DNA of 64,000 nucleotides, taken from assembly GCA_944548615.1 (NCBI GenBank), contig OX155955.1:12395921-12459920 (forward strand), given 5' to 3'. A model generated the notes under the pieces. The model was not told the DNA's origin, made no database searches, and worked only from the letters and a program-made list of their open reading frames with translations. Below are positions 32,879-43,700 of the stretch, piece by piece. Positions within the stretch are counted from its first letter, which is position 1; each line of letters opens with the position of its first letter. Made by a program: the position numbers and the translations under genes. This DNA is from Micropterix aruncella (lineage: Eukaryota > Arthropoda > Insecta > Lepidoptera > Micropterigidae).

Positions 32879-34610
32879 GGCCAAAACTATACAATCACCG
32901 ACCCTGCTAATGGCCAATTTTGAATTCGGATTCATTACAACAAATCTCAAAGCTCTATTTATATTAGCTTTGGATTTGGATTACCCCATTGTAAAAGCAT
33001 CAAGAAAGCCTCGCATGTTTGCAGAAATTATATTCTACTTGATTATACCATGCTGTTTATATGCTATATTTGTTTCGAGCGAGAGCCACGTAACGCAAAG
33101 AAAGACTTAAACGCGTATTAGAATACGCATATCGAGTGGCCCTATTAGCCCTTAATGGAGGGATTTGGGTCGAGGTTATGTTTATATTGCATATTCATAT
33201 CCTTCGAAGTAAGAAGTAATCGTAATCCCTATGTTTTATTTTTAAACCAAACAAGGACATTCATAAGTTAGTAATTTAAATGGCATATAGATTGGCAGTT
33301 AGTACGCAGGAACCATTTGTACCGGAGAAATGATAATATAACTTTCTTCATTTCATTTTATAATTACGTAAACATATATCTGCTGTTTGTAATACCGTTA
33401 CAAAAATAAATAAACTTATCTCAATAAAAAGATTTTAATAAAAAATAAAAAGATTCCAAAATCATCCCCTGTCTCCCGTAACTGTTACGAAGCGCAAACA
33501 TACCACTCTCTCCGCTACTGATATTCAACGCATTTCAACGATTCATTGAGAAGTAGATAAGCTCAATCTCACCAAAAATTGCGAGCCTGCTACTCCGAGA
33601 TAATTACATTTCACACGACTGTGCTACGCTCGTGCTATTAGACGGCATTATGCTAATTAACATTCGACGAGAATAGCCTTAATTTCTGCGCCGTGGATAA
33701 TCGCGCCAACCGCTCGAAAGGGTACTTCACTGCCAAATCGAGTTGCTAATTTTATTGGAGTTTTTATTTAAGTAAATACGGAGTTGCTACGATAGTAACG
33801 AATGGAAGATGAAGACCGTAAACTGAATAAATATAGTGAAGGTCTGTAGTTATCTTTCTCTCTCTTTCCTAAAAGTCGTTTCTTCATGGTAATAGTGATT
33901 ATGAGACCGTACAGATTACCGCCATTGCATTTTATAGATATATACAACATTCATATAGAAGCATAGATTCATTACATTTTTATAAATTAATATTTTTAGA
34001 GAATTTTAAAATTTTAAAATTTTTTCGTCAGTAACCCAGAATTTGACATTCAAGCCTAAATGGCTCATCGAGGGGGTCACATCGACCAAGATGTATAAAA
34101 ATCAATATATTTTTTTTTTGTTTCATTTCGTTTTCCAAAAATAAAGACGAATTTAATTATCTGCGTTCTACTTGTAATAATCTAATAACAACCATTAAAA
34201 AAGTATTACTACTTTTTAGATAGCTGATTAAACTAGGATTTTTTACTAGTAACATGTTCTCTTAACATCGTAGTGATATTTTGAGCAAGACATTTCTTTG
34301 GCGAATAGGATAGGGAGAAGTTAGCTCTCAAGGCCTTTTCTAGAACAGCCTGTCAGCGCAAATACCCTTTTTTATTTATCTATATTATTAATTCACCCGG
34401 CATTACAAAAGAATTTTCAAATAGGCAGACCAGAAGAGTTGTAATTTTTAACCTGAGTATTGTTATTCTTATTTTTATAATCTAGTTCTAACGGTCCTTG
34501 TATTTTCAGAAGACGTGTAAAAATCGTTACATTTCGGTATTTCAGTAGGACAGACCCCATATCATTAGAAATACCGAAGAATCGAAAGGTTCGAGACCAC
34601 TGGATGTAAG
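32879..34610. other. 1.7 kb with no recognisable gene
   Basis: AT-rich; a few short frames without motifs. Confidence 0.45.
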
Positions 34611-34777
34611 TTGCTTGACAAGCATTTCTCTAGACGGTCAAGCAAGGCTTTACAGGCATTGAAAAAAATTCGTTTTCATGAAGCAATGTCCACAGCAGGT
34701 AGTTTGCTTGTCAAGCCATTAAGCTTAATTCTAGACGTAAAAATTCACGTGCTTGGCAAGCTTATTTGACCGTCTAG
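34611..34777. repeat. Nested inverted repeats (possible small element)
   Basis: CTAGACGGTCAA (34630-34641) faces TTGACCGTCTAG (34766-34777). TTGCTTGACAAGCA (34611) is itself palindromic and faces TGCTTGTCAAGC (34705). Two interleaved pairs suggest a decayed TIR element. Confidence 0.6.
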
Positions 34778-35399
34778 GGAGTTCTTAAGGGTTAATTTCC
34801 CAACAATGTTTATTTATTTATTCAACAATTAGCTGGACACCAAACAGTGAATAATCCCTTTATAAGAGCACAAAATGAGAGACTCACTAATCTCCTTTGG
34901 GATAAGAAAATAATGGAATTACCCAGGATCTGACGGCACTACCACGATGAAATTTATTCCTATACGGCTTCTTTTGAGTAAGTATTAAATATGTTCCGCA
35001 CAGTAGATTCAAAGGATAGAAAAGGCGAATTGTGTGGCTCTATGTGAAAGGATTTAGTCAGCGGATTAAAACTCGAGGTTTGATTTAACGTCAGATTAAG
35101 CCTTTCAGCTGGATACCTGCCATAACTTTTGGGTAGTAAATTATATTCATATATACGAGAATAGAGAATGATAAAATAATGTATCATCATTGTGAATGAA
35201 GAAATATCTGAATCGGTGATTGTAAAAAAAACCCAAGTAATCCTTTTTATAAATTCGTGTTTTTATATTCTCTACATTTAATTGAGCACAAAAACGACAC
35301 AAGTGTGCAACGACATGGTGCACTATTCGAGAGATATTTAATTCAAAATAGGCGTTTGAGTTTGAACATATATTACATGAAAAACACCAAGTGTTAAAA
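34778..35399. other. No feature recognised
   Basis: AT-rich; no gene. Confidence 0.4.
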
Positions 35400-35640
35400 A
35401 TTATAGTAATAAAAATAATTAAAAAAATGACTGCCGTTACAGAAAGTGAATTATTGTATTTATAATTATGTTTATTTCGGTTTTTTATGAAATATTTGTG
35501 GTTTATGTATTTATTCATATAGATATACGTATATTTTAGGAATGTACTCAATCAGACCTTTTATTTGACGCTAAACAAGATATATTTATATTTTTTTATT
35601 GACATTTGGACATTTACACAACTACTTATGCAAAAGAGAG
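35400..35640 (+). repeat. Dispersed repeat A, copy 4 (5' part)
   Basis: GACTGCCGTTACAGAAAGTG, ATTGTATTTATAATTATG, TACTCAATCAGACCTTTTAT and GACATTTGGACATTTACACA. Uninterrupted here, so it serves as the reference for the split copy at 25.5 kb. Confidence 0.8.
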
Positions 35641-36275
35641 CACTGCGCAGCATGTCGTCGGAATTATATGCTACAATAAGCTACCCTCTAGTTTTAAAAA
35701 AATATGCCGCGAAGGAAAAATGCTCCAATTTAAAAATAAACTCAAATTATATCTCATTGAAAGAGAATTGTACGACATTAACGATCTCTAAGAACTGTAT
35801 GCATCTCGACTATATCTTTCTTTAATAGGTTTTTAACCGATTTTCAATTTGACTAAAATGTATTGACTATTTATATTATTAAGTAGGCACATATTAATTA
35901 TACCTTAACTATTTTTATTTGCAATATAATCACTAAGACATTTTATTTTACTTTTTGACAATCGTCACATTTTTTTTGTTATTTTTGACATTACATTTAT
36001 TAATTTTATACTAAAAAACTTATTTTTATCGGTTTTTAAAAAATTTATTACTCTGTGTTTTTATCTGGTAAACTAAATGGTGGGACTCGATTTAATTTTA
36101 CAATAATACCTTCTTTATTCTTACGAGTAACCTTTTATGTTTTGATTAATAATAGAAGAATTTGATCATTAATGAAGAATTCAATCATATCACGGCCAAA
36201 TGTAAATGTAATACAACTCTCTATACAACTATGTATTAGTTTTCAGGACAATAAATTATTTGATTTGATTTGATT
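35606..36275 (+). mobile_element. Non-LTR LINE 3' end
   Basis: A frame at about 35606-35791 ends with ICYNKLPSSFKKICREGKM then a lysine-rich FKNKLKLYLIE and YDIND segment. The YN.LP..FK......FK..LK..L......Y...D pattern is typical of the extreme C-terminus of CR1/jockey-type reverse transcriptase proteins. The unit finishes at about 36240-36275 with AATAAATTATTTGATTTGAT, a short-repeat 3' tail that many such LINEs carry instead of poly(A). The catalytic part is absent, as in a 5'-truncated insertion. Confidence 0.65.
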
Positions 36276-36483
36276 TTATGTATCAGGTAACGACTAGGAC
36301 CTAATGCAAAGAATATTTCAGCAAGGCAAGCGTAATGACTATGTATTCGGCATGCATATACCAGTGTTTAATGTATGCTAGACAACACCTCGCAGAAGCT
36401 GCAATTAATGCAGACATTCACTCGCATCATACCCGCGGTAGCTCCCTTTTATGCTTACCCTGAATACGACTGGCAAAAGTACA

Positions 36484-36650
36484 GAAAAGCTACTTGTACC
36501 TTAGCATTAAATTCTATAATCTACTCCCTACAAAATTTAAACAGCTGGAGGACATAAAATTCAAATAAAACATCAAGGAGATGCCGATAGGCCACCCTTT
36601 CTATAACCTGGCCGAATTTGAGGGCCATGATTTTTCAAATATTGTGCCCA
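36484..36650 (+). pseudogene. Second LINE C-terminal fragment
   Basis: In one frame from 36503 the sequence reads IKFYNLLPTKFKQLEDIKFK, then after one stop codon an HPFYNLAEFEGHDF segment. It has the same YN.LP..FK....I.FK..I......FY.L.EF layout seen in LINE protein tails. It is a diverged relative of the fragment at 35.6 kb and is broken by a stop. Confidence 0.55.
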
Positions 36651-37039
36651 TTTAAATTACTTAAAAAGTAGAGCCTTATTGTCTGATTATTTTATATGGT
36701 ATTATATCTGTACTTTTAGTTTAAAATGCATAAGGTAGCTTTAATTTGATTATTTAGCATTCTACTAACAATTTGAATATTACGATGAATAATTTTACTA
36801 CGTATCTTTTCGAATTACTAACTACTTCAAATATTAGGCTTCTATATTGATTATTTATATTTATAGTTTCACAATCTAGTAATTGATTCTTTACTACCTA
36901 TATATGTTCAGTAAAGAGCAGTAACGAGACTTATTACCTAACCCAATTATTTTGACACGTCCAAGTAATGTAATGTAATGTAATGTAACGTCCAAGTAAT
37001 GTAATGTAACTTGACGAAAATGTAATGTAATGTAACTTA
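36651..37039. repeat. AT-rich DNA ending in TAATG pentamers
   Basis: Bases 36651-36960 show nothing. Bases 36966-37036 hold three clusters of (TAATG)n with AACGTCCAAG spacers. Confidence 0.75.
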
Positions 37040-37215
37040 TTTATTATTTGGACATTTACCATATGATACTCAAGATGACAACGATTCAAACAATACCACA
37101 CACTTCTAAATCAGTTAAGGCTTTTAGAAGTTATGGTGGAATAAAGAAACAGAAAAATACATAGACGAACCCTGAACACAATGCACTCCTTTTTTTTGAG
37201 CAGTCGTGTAATGCA
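37040..37215 (+). repeat. Dispersed repeat A, copy 5 (3' part)
   Basis: TTATTTGGACATTTACC followed by ACGATTCAAACAATACCACA, CTTTTAGAAGTTATGGTGGA, ATACATAGACGAACCCTGAA and CACTCC-T(n)-GAGCAGTCGTG. Confidence 0.8.
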
Positions 37216-38127
37216 GTTATAGTGTTACTCGTCGTTCAGGTCTTGATTCGATGTCACGAATTCATGACATGGGCAGTATTTTTGGTAAATCGTCAGACTT
37301 ATTATTCTTTAGTTTTTCATTAAATTTAATTTTTTAGGAGTCCGCAACAGAATTGGCCCACACATATTTAAGCCACGGATAAAGCTTTATTCTATTTTAT
37401 TATCATTAAAGAATAAGAGATAATAGAGGAATTCTTTCATTTGAAGCAAATTAACAGGTACAATATCTATAATAAAATGCCCTATTTTTACCATAGTGTG
37501 ATAGCCGAGATTAAGTACTTAATCTTGTGGCATCAAAACATTTTTGTGAAAACTCCTTATTTATATATGGCATTAAAAATATAAATATAATTATTAAATA
37601 GTGCAAACACGCATTTATAGAAATAATTTAAAATTGCGCTTTTATATTCATGTTTGGAAAATATTTTAACATTTATTACAATTTATAAATTACCTGTATT
37701 CCTTCAAATATTATATGCCTTCTATTCTGTTCTATTATTCTATTATTTATTCTTTTAAGTCTTTCTCTATTTTCATATATTTGTTAATAAATTATTTCAC
37801 GTTATTACTCAATGCATTATTTAGACAACGTAATGGTTAATTTTATTTTCAGTTCCATGTCGATTTCTTTTTTAATTTTATTGTCTTGTCGTAGATTTTG
37901 TGATTCTATTTGAGATATTTTTTATTTCTCATTTTAAGTTTTACCTTAAATTTTAATATTTAAGTAATATTTTTTATTCACTTTTTATTTATGTGTTTTT
38001 TTGTTTTTCCGACAATTGGAAAAATAAAACCACATAAAAAAAAGAAAATATAATAATAATTTATATTGTTAAAAAAAACTTATTAAAAATATTCAATTTA
38101 ATTTGATATTTGTATACTGTTCAGCTA
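37216..38127. other. No feature recognised
   Basis: Strongly AT-rich; no gene. Confidence 0.45.
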
Positions 38128-38178
38128 ATCGACATTCATTGACTGTTAAGCGGTACGAAGTTCGCCGGGTCAGCTAGT
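38128..38178 (-). mobile_element. Head of CTAGCTGACCCGGC repeat, inverted
   Basis: The reverse complement reads CTAGCTGACCCGGCGAACTT then CGTACCGC..AACAGTCAATG, the same as 690-727. The rest of the element is missing. Confidence 0.8.
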
Positions 38179-39470
38179 AACATATAACTATGAATAATGT
38201 ACTTACTTAATTATATGTTCTGTACGCTTGCGGGGAATTTTGAATTACTTTGAACTTAGAACTTAAAAAGAATTTGTCGAAGTTCAAAGTGGTCAGTGTG
38301 GAAAACGGCAATTACATAGGAAACGATTAAATAGATAATACATATATTGACAAAACACAATTCGAATAAAACACTCGAAAATAAATAAAATGCAATTATT
38401 GAATGTCTTTTTGCAAACAGTAAACTAACTGCTTTCAAGAACAGACGCATCTGATGTAAGTATAATTATAGCCTACCTAATCTGTGACTAAAGGTAAAAA
38501 TAAGTACGGGGGCCTATATCAATGTCACCGACAGCTACTGCATTTCCTTTATAAAATAATATTTTGTTCAACGTCAAACGATGGTTTCGCCAAAGAGAAT
38601 AATATAAATGGCAGGAAAAGCTTTTGACAAATAACATATCGCCACAATTTATGATTTTTCAATTTCCGTGTCCTTTTGAATATGCGGTAGATTCGTTCAC
38701 AAAGCGACCACAGTGCCTGTATACTGAAATATCTGACTGCTGAAGCTTACCAAATTATATGTATTTATTTATTATAGCCATGCACAGTTTGCAACAAGCG
38801 TAACACGAAACGTAGGTAATAAAACGTAGGAATAAAACTTAACTTATTAATTAATAAACCGGCAGCTATGTCATGCTTGCATGTGATGATCGTTCCCATG
38901 CCGCCCAACTAAGTGATAACTTGTGCTAAGGCAAACATTTTAAACTTAAAAATGAAGCATACATGTTTAAAAGAACAAAAACTAACTTACAAATATTTAT
39001 TTTTTTTAAAAAAGGTTTGTGTATACTATTACTTTTTTTACGGCAATTATAAAAAAAACAAAAAATATGAATATAGAAAATAACAGATAATAAAATACAT
39101 ATAACTTATGAATAATATCTTTTAAATATAATTACAACATCAAATAATAATAAAAGTTGTAAATTAAGTAAAACTTTAAAATAACCAAAGAAAATAGTTA
39201 AATAATAATTGTAGGTAAAACGTAATATAGGTAGACAAATATAGCCACATAGTTAATAGTTCTTGGTTGATTCAAGACCTTCCAGGCCCAAGCATCCACA
39301 AAACCTGTTTTGTTAAATATACCAAGTTACTCGGGCTGATCTTCATGCCTCGATGTAGAATAATGATAGTATATTAAAAGTAAATATGATATATAGAAAG
39401 CAATGAGCTTTTTATGTCGCTCATGAGCTCATAATTTGGGCTGCTCGAGTTATTTTGTAACATCACGCAG
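38179..39470. other. 1.3 kb with no recognisable gene
   Basis: AT-rich; short frames only. Confidence 0.45.
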
Positions 39471-41350
39471 TTAACCCTCGTCAGGCTGTATAAGTTTACA
39501 ACGCTAAAAGGCGGCATAAGTACAATTGTACCTCCGTATATGAAATTTCTCACTCTAGGCAAAATATTTAAACAATAAATAACTAATATTTAATACCTAC
39601 CCAATCTTTAGGATGTTTGTGATGTTTTCTGATATTTATAATTAAAATCCCTATATTCTGATATATAGAATAGTATCTCTGATATTTATACGTAAGTGAA
39701 TATGGTAATAAAGGACTACTTCAATAATTATTTCTCAGTGCCTTCAGGTATTAAATGATCGATATATTCCTATTCAAACAAAAATGTATAAAATATGATG
39801 CTCAGGTTTATCAGATTTGACGAAAACACACATGCAGAACGTATGCAACATGATAAAGCTGCACCAATGCGGGACATCTGGACAATGCTGAACAGAAATT
39901 TGGAGAGAGCCTATGTATCACCATCGACGAGCAATTGTTTCCATTTAAAGGACATACTAAATTTACGCAATATATACCTTTTAAACCAGCTAAATATGGC
40001 ATAAAGATTTTCTGGGCTTGTGACGCATTGAACGCTTACCCGTAACATGGTCAGCTTTATACCGGAAAACAACAGATGGCCCTCGACAAGTAAACGTTGG
40101 TGAACGTACAGTATTGGATCTAGTCAGCTTGTATAAAGGCTCAGGAAGAAATGTTACCATAGATAACTTCTTCACAACTATGAAACAAGTTAGAGTATGG
40201 AACTCCTGGAATATGACACTAGTCGGTACAGTGAGAGAAAACTGAAGCTTCCTGCCAAGCAACATGCAGCCTGCCAAAGAAAGGCCTGTAAAATCGAACA
40301 ATTTTTCTTATAATGATGATGCAACAGTCTGTTCCTATGTGCCAAAGAAAAACAAATCTGGCGTGCTTCTATCATCCATGCATATGACGGCAGAAGTCAT
40401 AGAATCAGAAGCAGCCAAGCCAGAGATAATAAAACAATACAACAAGACGGAGGCGGAGTCGACAGTATGGATAAAATATTGACAGAGTACACAGTTAAAC
40501 GAAGAACATTGCGTTGGCCTCTATCGTTATTCTACATATATAATATGACTGACGTCACTGGTTAACATGCTACATCATCTATATAGAACACAACCCACGG
40601 CTCAAGCCACATGATCAACGAATAAAATTCCTGAAAGATCTTGCCAATCAGCTATGTATGCCTGCAATTGAAACTAGGAGTACAAAACCGAATGATAATG
40701 AGAAATCATTTCCTTCAAAGTGCAGTAGAAATGGTGCTTGGACGACGCATTGTGGTAATACCAGAGCAACTGCCGGCTTTCAAATACCTCAAGGTAGACG
40801 TGGAATATCTCCTGTCGTGAGTAGTTGCTATGTCTGCCAAGAGCTAAAGAAAAAACAACGTAAGACTAGAAAGTCCTGTGGGGTTTGCGTAAAACCAGTT
40901 TACGATGAGTTCCATACTCTAACTAGTTTCATAGTTGTGAAGAAGTTATGAACATTTACTGGCGAAGACAACTTGTATTACTTGTGAAGAAAATCAGTAA
41001 CAAAAGAAACTATTTTTCCTTTATAGTAATGTTTTTCACTTTTCTATTATTCACTTAATTATAGTAAATGTTTTTCACTTTTCTATAAAAATATAACCTT
41101 ATCAATTTAAAAAAAATATGTTTTTTTTATATATTATGTTCATACAAAATGAATGAAGGTACAATTGTACCTATGCCGCCTTTTGTGTCTGCAAAAAGAA
41201 AACGACCCCTTATTTTGGAAGGGGGTGGAGATATTATTCTGAAATTTGGTACATATAGTTATGGTACAAATGTCAGCCCTCTAAGATTTCTGGGAAAAAT
41301 TTAAAAACGGAAAAGTTACATTTGTACCTAGGCCGCCTGACGAGGGTTAA
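39471..41350 (+). mobile_element. piggyBac-family transposon with intact ends
   Basis: TTAACCCTCGTCAGGC (39471-39486) and GCCTGACGAGGGTTAA (41335-41350) are exact 16-bp inverted ends including the TTAA target. A second inverted pair lies inside: AAAAGGCGGCATAAGTACAA at 39506-39532 and its complement at 41158-41184, 26 of 27 bases matching. Asymmetric internal repeats are typical of piggyBac. The 1.88-kb unit contains a transposase relic missing roughly its first 120-150 codons and several frames. An AATAAA-poor AT stretch follows the gene. Confidence 0.93.
39795..40951 (+). pseudogene. piggyBac transposase, truncated and frameshifted
   Basis: Successive frames read FIRFDENTHAERM, then TIDEQLFPFKG (catalytic Asp codon at 39926), QYIPFKPAKYGIKIFWACDA, VTIDNFFTTM (Asp codon 40162), TLVGTVREN, a KPEIIKQYNKT stretch, and VDSMDKILTEYT (Asp codon 40461). 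These are hallmark blocks of the piggyBac DDE domain. The spacing between the three Asp codons (about 79 and 100 codons) matches D268, D346 and D447 of the founder enzyme. The three codons fall in three different frames, so at least two frameshifts have occurred, and TGA and TAG stops interrupt the rest. The C-terminal Cys-rich zinc region is partly visible (SCYVCQELKKKQRKTRKSCG). Too little space lies upstream for a full N-terminus. Not functional. Confidence 0.88.
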
Positions 41351-41483
41351 ACACAGTCTGTCACCCATCTAAGTATTTCACACTTCCAGCCACTTCGGTA
41401 ATAACTAGGAGAGTCGATGAAAATGTGGCTACAGACGCTACTACGGTTCGCGCCTTCTAATCTGAAATAGTTCCGCGATGCAC

Positions 41484-41780
41484 TTCAACCTCGTAGATCT
41501 AGAAACACGCAGGATCATTATCGATATAACGTGTCGCCATAAACATTTACTAAATCGCCTAGACAGCTCTTGCAGACTAGACAGTCTAGCAAATGTTCAA
41601 TTTCGTGTGCCACCGCGGCAAAAAGGAGCTCTCATACATGTTATATTGTCGTTTGCAATAGCAATATCGTGTGGTATAGACCTCTCACCAGAATGTGTCG
41701 TGTTTTTGATACCACGTGTAAAGGATTAGAAATATTTTATTCTTCTATGAATTTAATTAAAGATTCGATCGAATCTATTC
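41484..41780 (+). pseudogene. LINE (jockey/CR1-like) ORF2 C-terminal remnant
   Basis: The first frame reads LETRRIIIDITCRHKHLLNR, then a Leu/Ser-rich stretch and FRVPPRQKGALIHVILSF. After a frameshift near 41650 the next frame gives WYRPLTRMCRVFDTTCKG and EIFYSSMNLIKDSI. The order (L..RR...D......LLN......LL....FRVP.R, then P..RM.R..N....DIF..S...F) is that of the C-terminal tail of jockey- or CR1-type ORF2 proteins. The reverse transcriptase core is missing. It begins 130 bp after the right piggyBac end. Confidence 0.6.
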
Positions 41781-43459
41781 TATCTTTTTTTCTTAAGGTT
41801 CTACAAATCTACGATTACATGAATTCTTCTGAAGATTTAAGTATGTGTACTGTGTTATATGATTTAAGCAAGTGTACTTTATTATGTGACTAATATATTA
41901 TAACATACACTTATATGATATTATATCATACTATGTATTAGAAATATTATTATCCAATTATTCATATTACATTTTTGCTTTATATACTCCATTTTTTCGC
42001 TTACGAGTTGTACTCATGTAATTTATATTAGAAGTTGTTCATGCAAGCGTTTTGATTAAACAGTTCATAAAATAGTAAATAAGTTTTGTGTGAATGGGGT
42101 TTGCAAATACTGTATCAAGTATTTGCTATCTGTTACTGTAATAATAGAAAAATAAATATTTTTTTATATGATGAGATTGCTATACAGATCAATATTAGGA
42201 TCCAACGCCGCCCTTTGAAATCCTCACGAGGAATTATATAAGTTGCAGTGAAATGATAAAACCAGAGATTTGATCAAATGACTAAAAGATAAAAATAGAT
42301 CTCTTAGGCGTTTTGATTCAATCGCTGTTTTTATCATTTCCCTGAGACATACATATTAATTCTAGACGAAAAAACAAAATTGTCTCGTAAGGTTTTTTGA
42401 AGAGTACACTCTCTTTTATCCGACCAATTTGGTACGCGGTATTATTAAATACAACCGTGTCCGTCTACGGATTCACAGTATACTAAATTGGAGAATATAA
42501 AGACTACTCATTCTGGCCCCATTTGGTTACTTCGTGCACGATAACAGCGTTCGCGCAAAATCCCACTCACTCTCGGTGGAGTCATCCTCTCGCACGAATA
42601 TCAAATGGCGGTAGTGGCCGAGACCTCCCGGCATTTAAACGACGAAATAAAACTCGATGGCCTTGCTGTCTACCGCACCTATAGTCTATTGTTAGACTTA
42701 TTGAGATCATCGAGAAAAAGTTTTCGGACATACTAGACGCACAAAAAATACCAGAAATAAATTACATTTTGTTTTACCTTGTGCAAAACTAACCTCAGCG
42801 AGTAAAGATACAAAATATTCCGGGCCATATTGTTTTAACAGGCTACTGGAAAGTTTAAAAATAATTTTGGTTTGAAGTTTATTGAAAAAGTTGATAAAGG
42901 AGTTCCTACAAGAAAATGGAATCTATTACATTGAAAACTACGTTAATTTTTCGATTTACCATTAGAAGGGTAAGTATCTACTGGGAAACTAGATACCTAT
43001 GGATCTTTGGACATCACCTATTTCAATTTTATAATATTAGTTTTGCATATTATATGTATTTTTTTCATTATTTTGAGGTATTTTGATTTTATATTTTGAG
43101 ATTGAATAAGTTATTGTTCTTGTTATATCAAGCTGTTTTTATTATTCTTGTTATATCAAGCTGTTATATAATAGCTGTTTTTTCACACTGGCCACTTTGA
43201 ACTTGGATAACTTGGGTTTTAGTTGGAATTTCAAATTCAAATAAATTTGAATTCAAGGCCATGTTGTTCTTTTTTATGAAGTAGTTGTTTATTTGTCTTT
43301 CCGTCGTTTGTTTTTGCTCAAATATTTTCGTTTGTGCAACCATGGCGAAGTTGAAAATTTGTATTATTTTATATATGAGATCCTGTGTCGGTGTTTTCTA
43401 TTACAGCTTCTTGCAGTCTGGCTATACAGTTAATGTAAATGTGTACTGTTGAGAACTGC
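41781..43459. other. No gene recognised
   Basis: AT-rich. A TTCTTGTTATATCAAGCTGT phrase repeats directly at about 43115 and 43145. Nothing else. Confidence 0.45.
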
Positions 43460-43700
43460 AAATTATGATGGAGAAGCTCGTGACTAAATAACCGAACCTG
43501 GTCAATCGCTCATAGCCCACTGCTTCTGCATGACAACGTATAACCACAGATTTCACACAGTCGTAAAGTTGCAGGAGTTGCGGCTGGAGACTCTTGGTCA
43601 CCCACCGTACTTGCCAGACCTTGATCCAATAAAGTTTTTTTACACAATTTAGATAACTTTTTATAGGAAAAAAACAACTTTAAGGGCATGTCAGGCATGA
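43460..43700 (+). pseudogene. mariner transposase fragment
   Basis: Reading across frames gives PNLVNRS, then an LLLHDNV segment and KLQELRLETLGHPPYLPDLD. Next comes a stretch equivalent to P..F.FF..LDNFL..K. The HDN.....(35 residues)..HPPYSPDL.P pattern is the second half of a mariner DD34D catalytic core. At least one frameshift separates HDN from KLQEL. No inverted ends were identified. An old relic. Confidence 0.7.

Noticed and set aside
32778..33110. 110-codon plus-strand frame
   Set aside because: No ATG at its start, begins in the foldback hairpin, no recognised domain.
36966..37036. Telomere-like short repeat
   Set aside because: The unit is TAATG, not the insect telomere TTAGG; an ordinary pentamer microsatellite.
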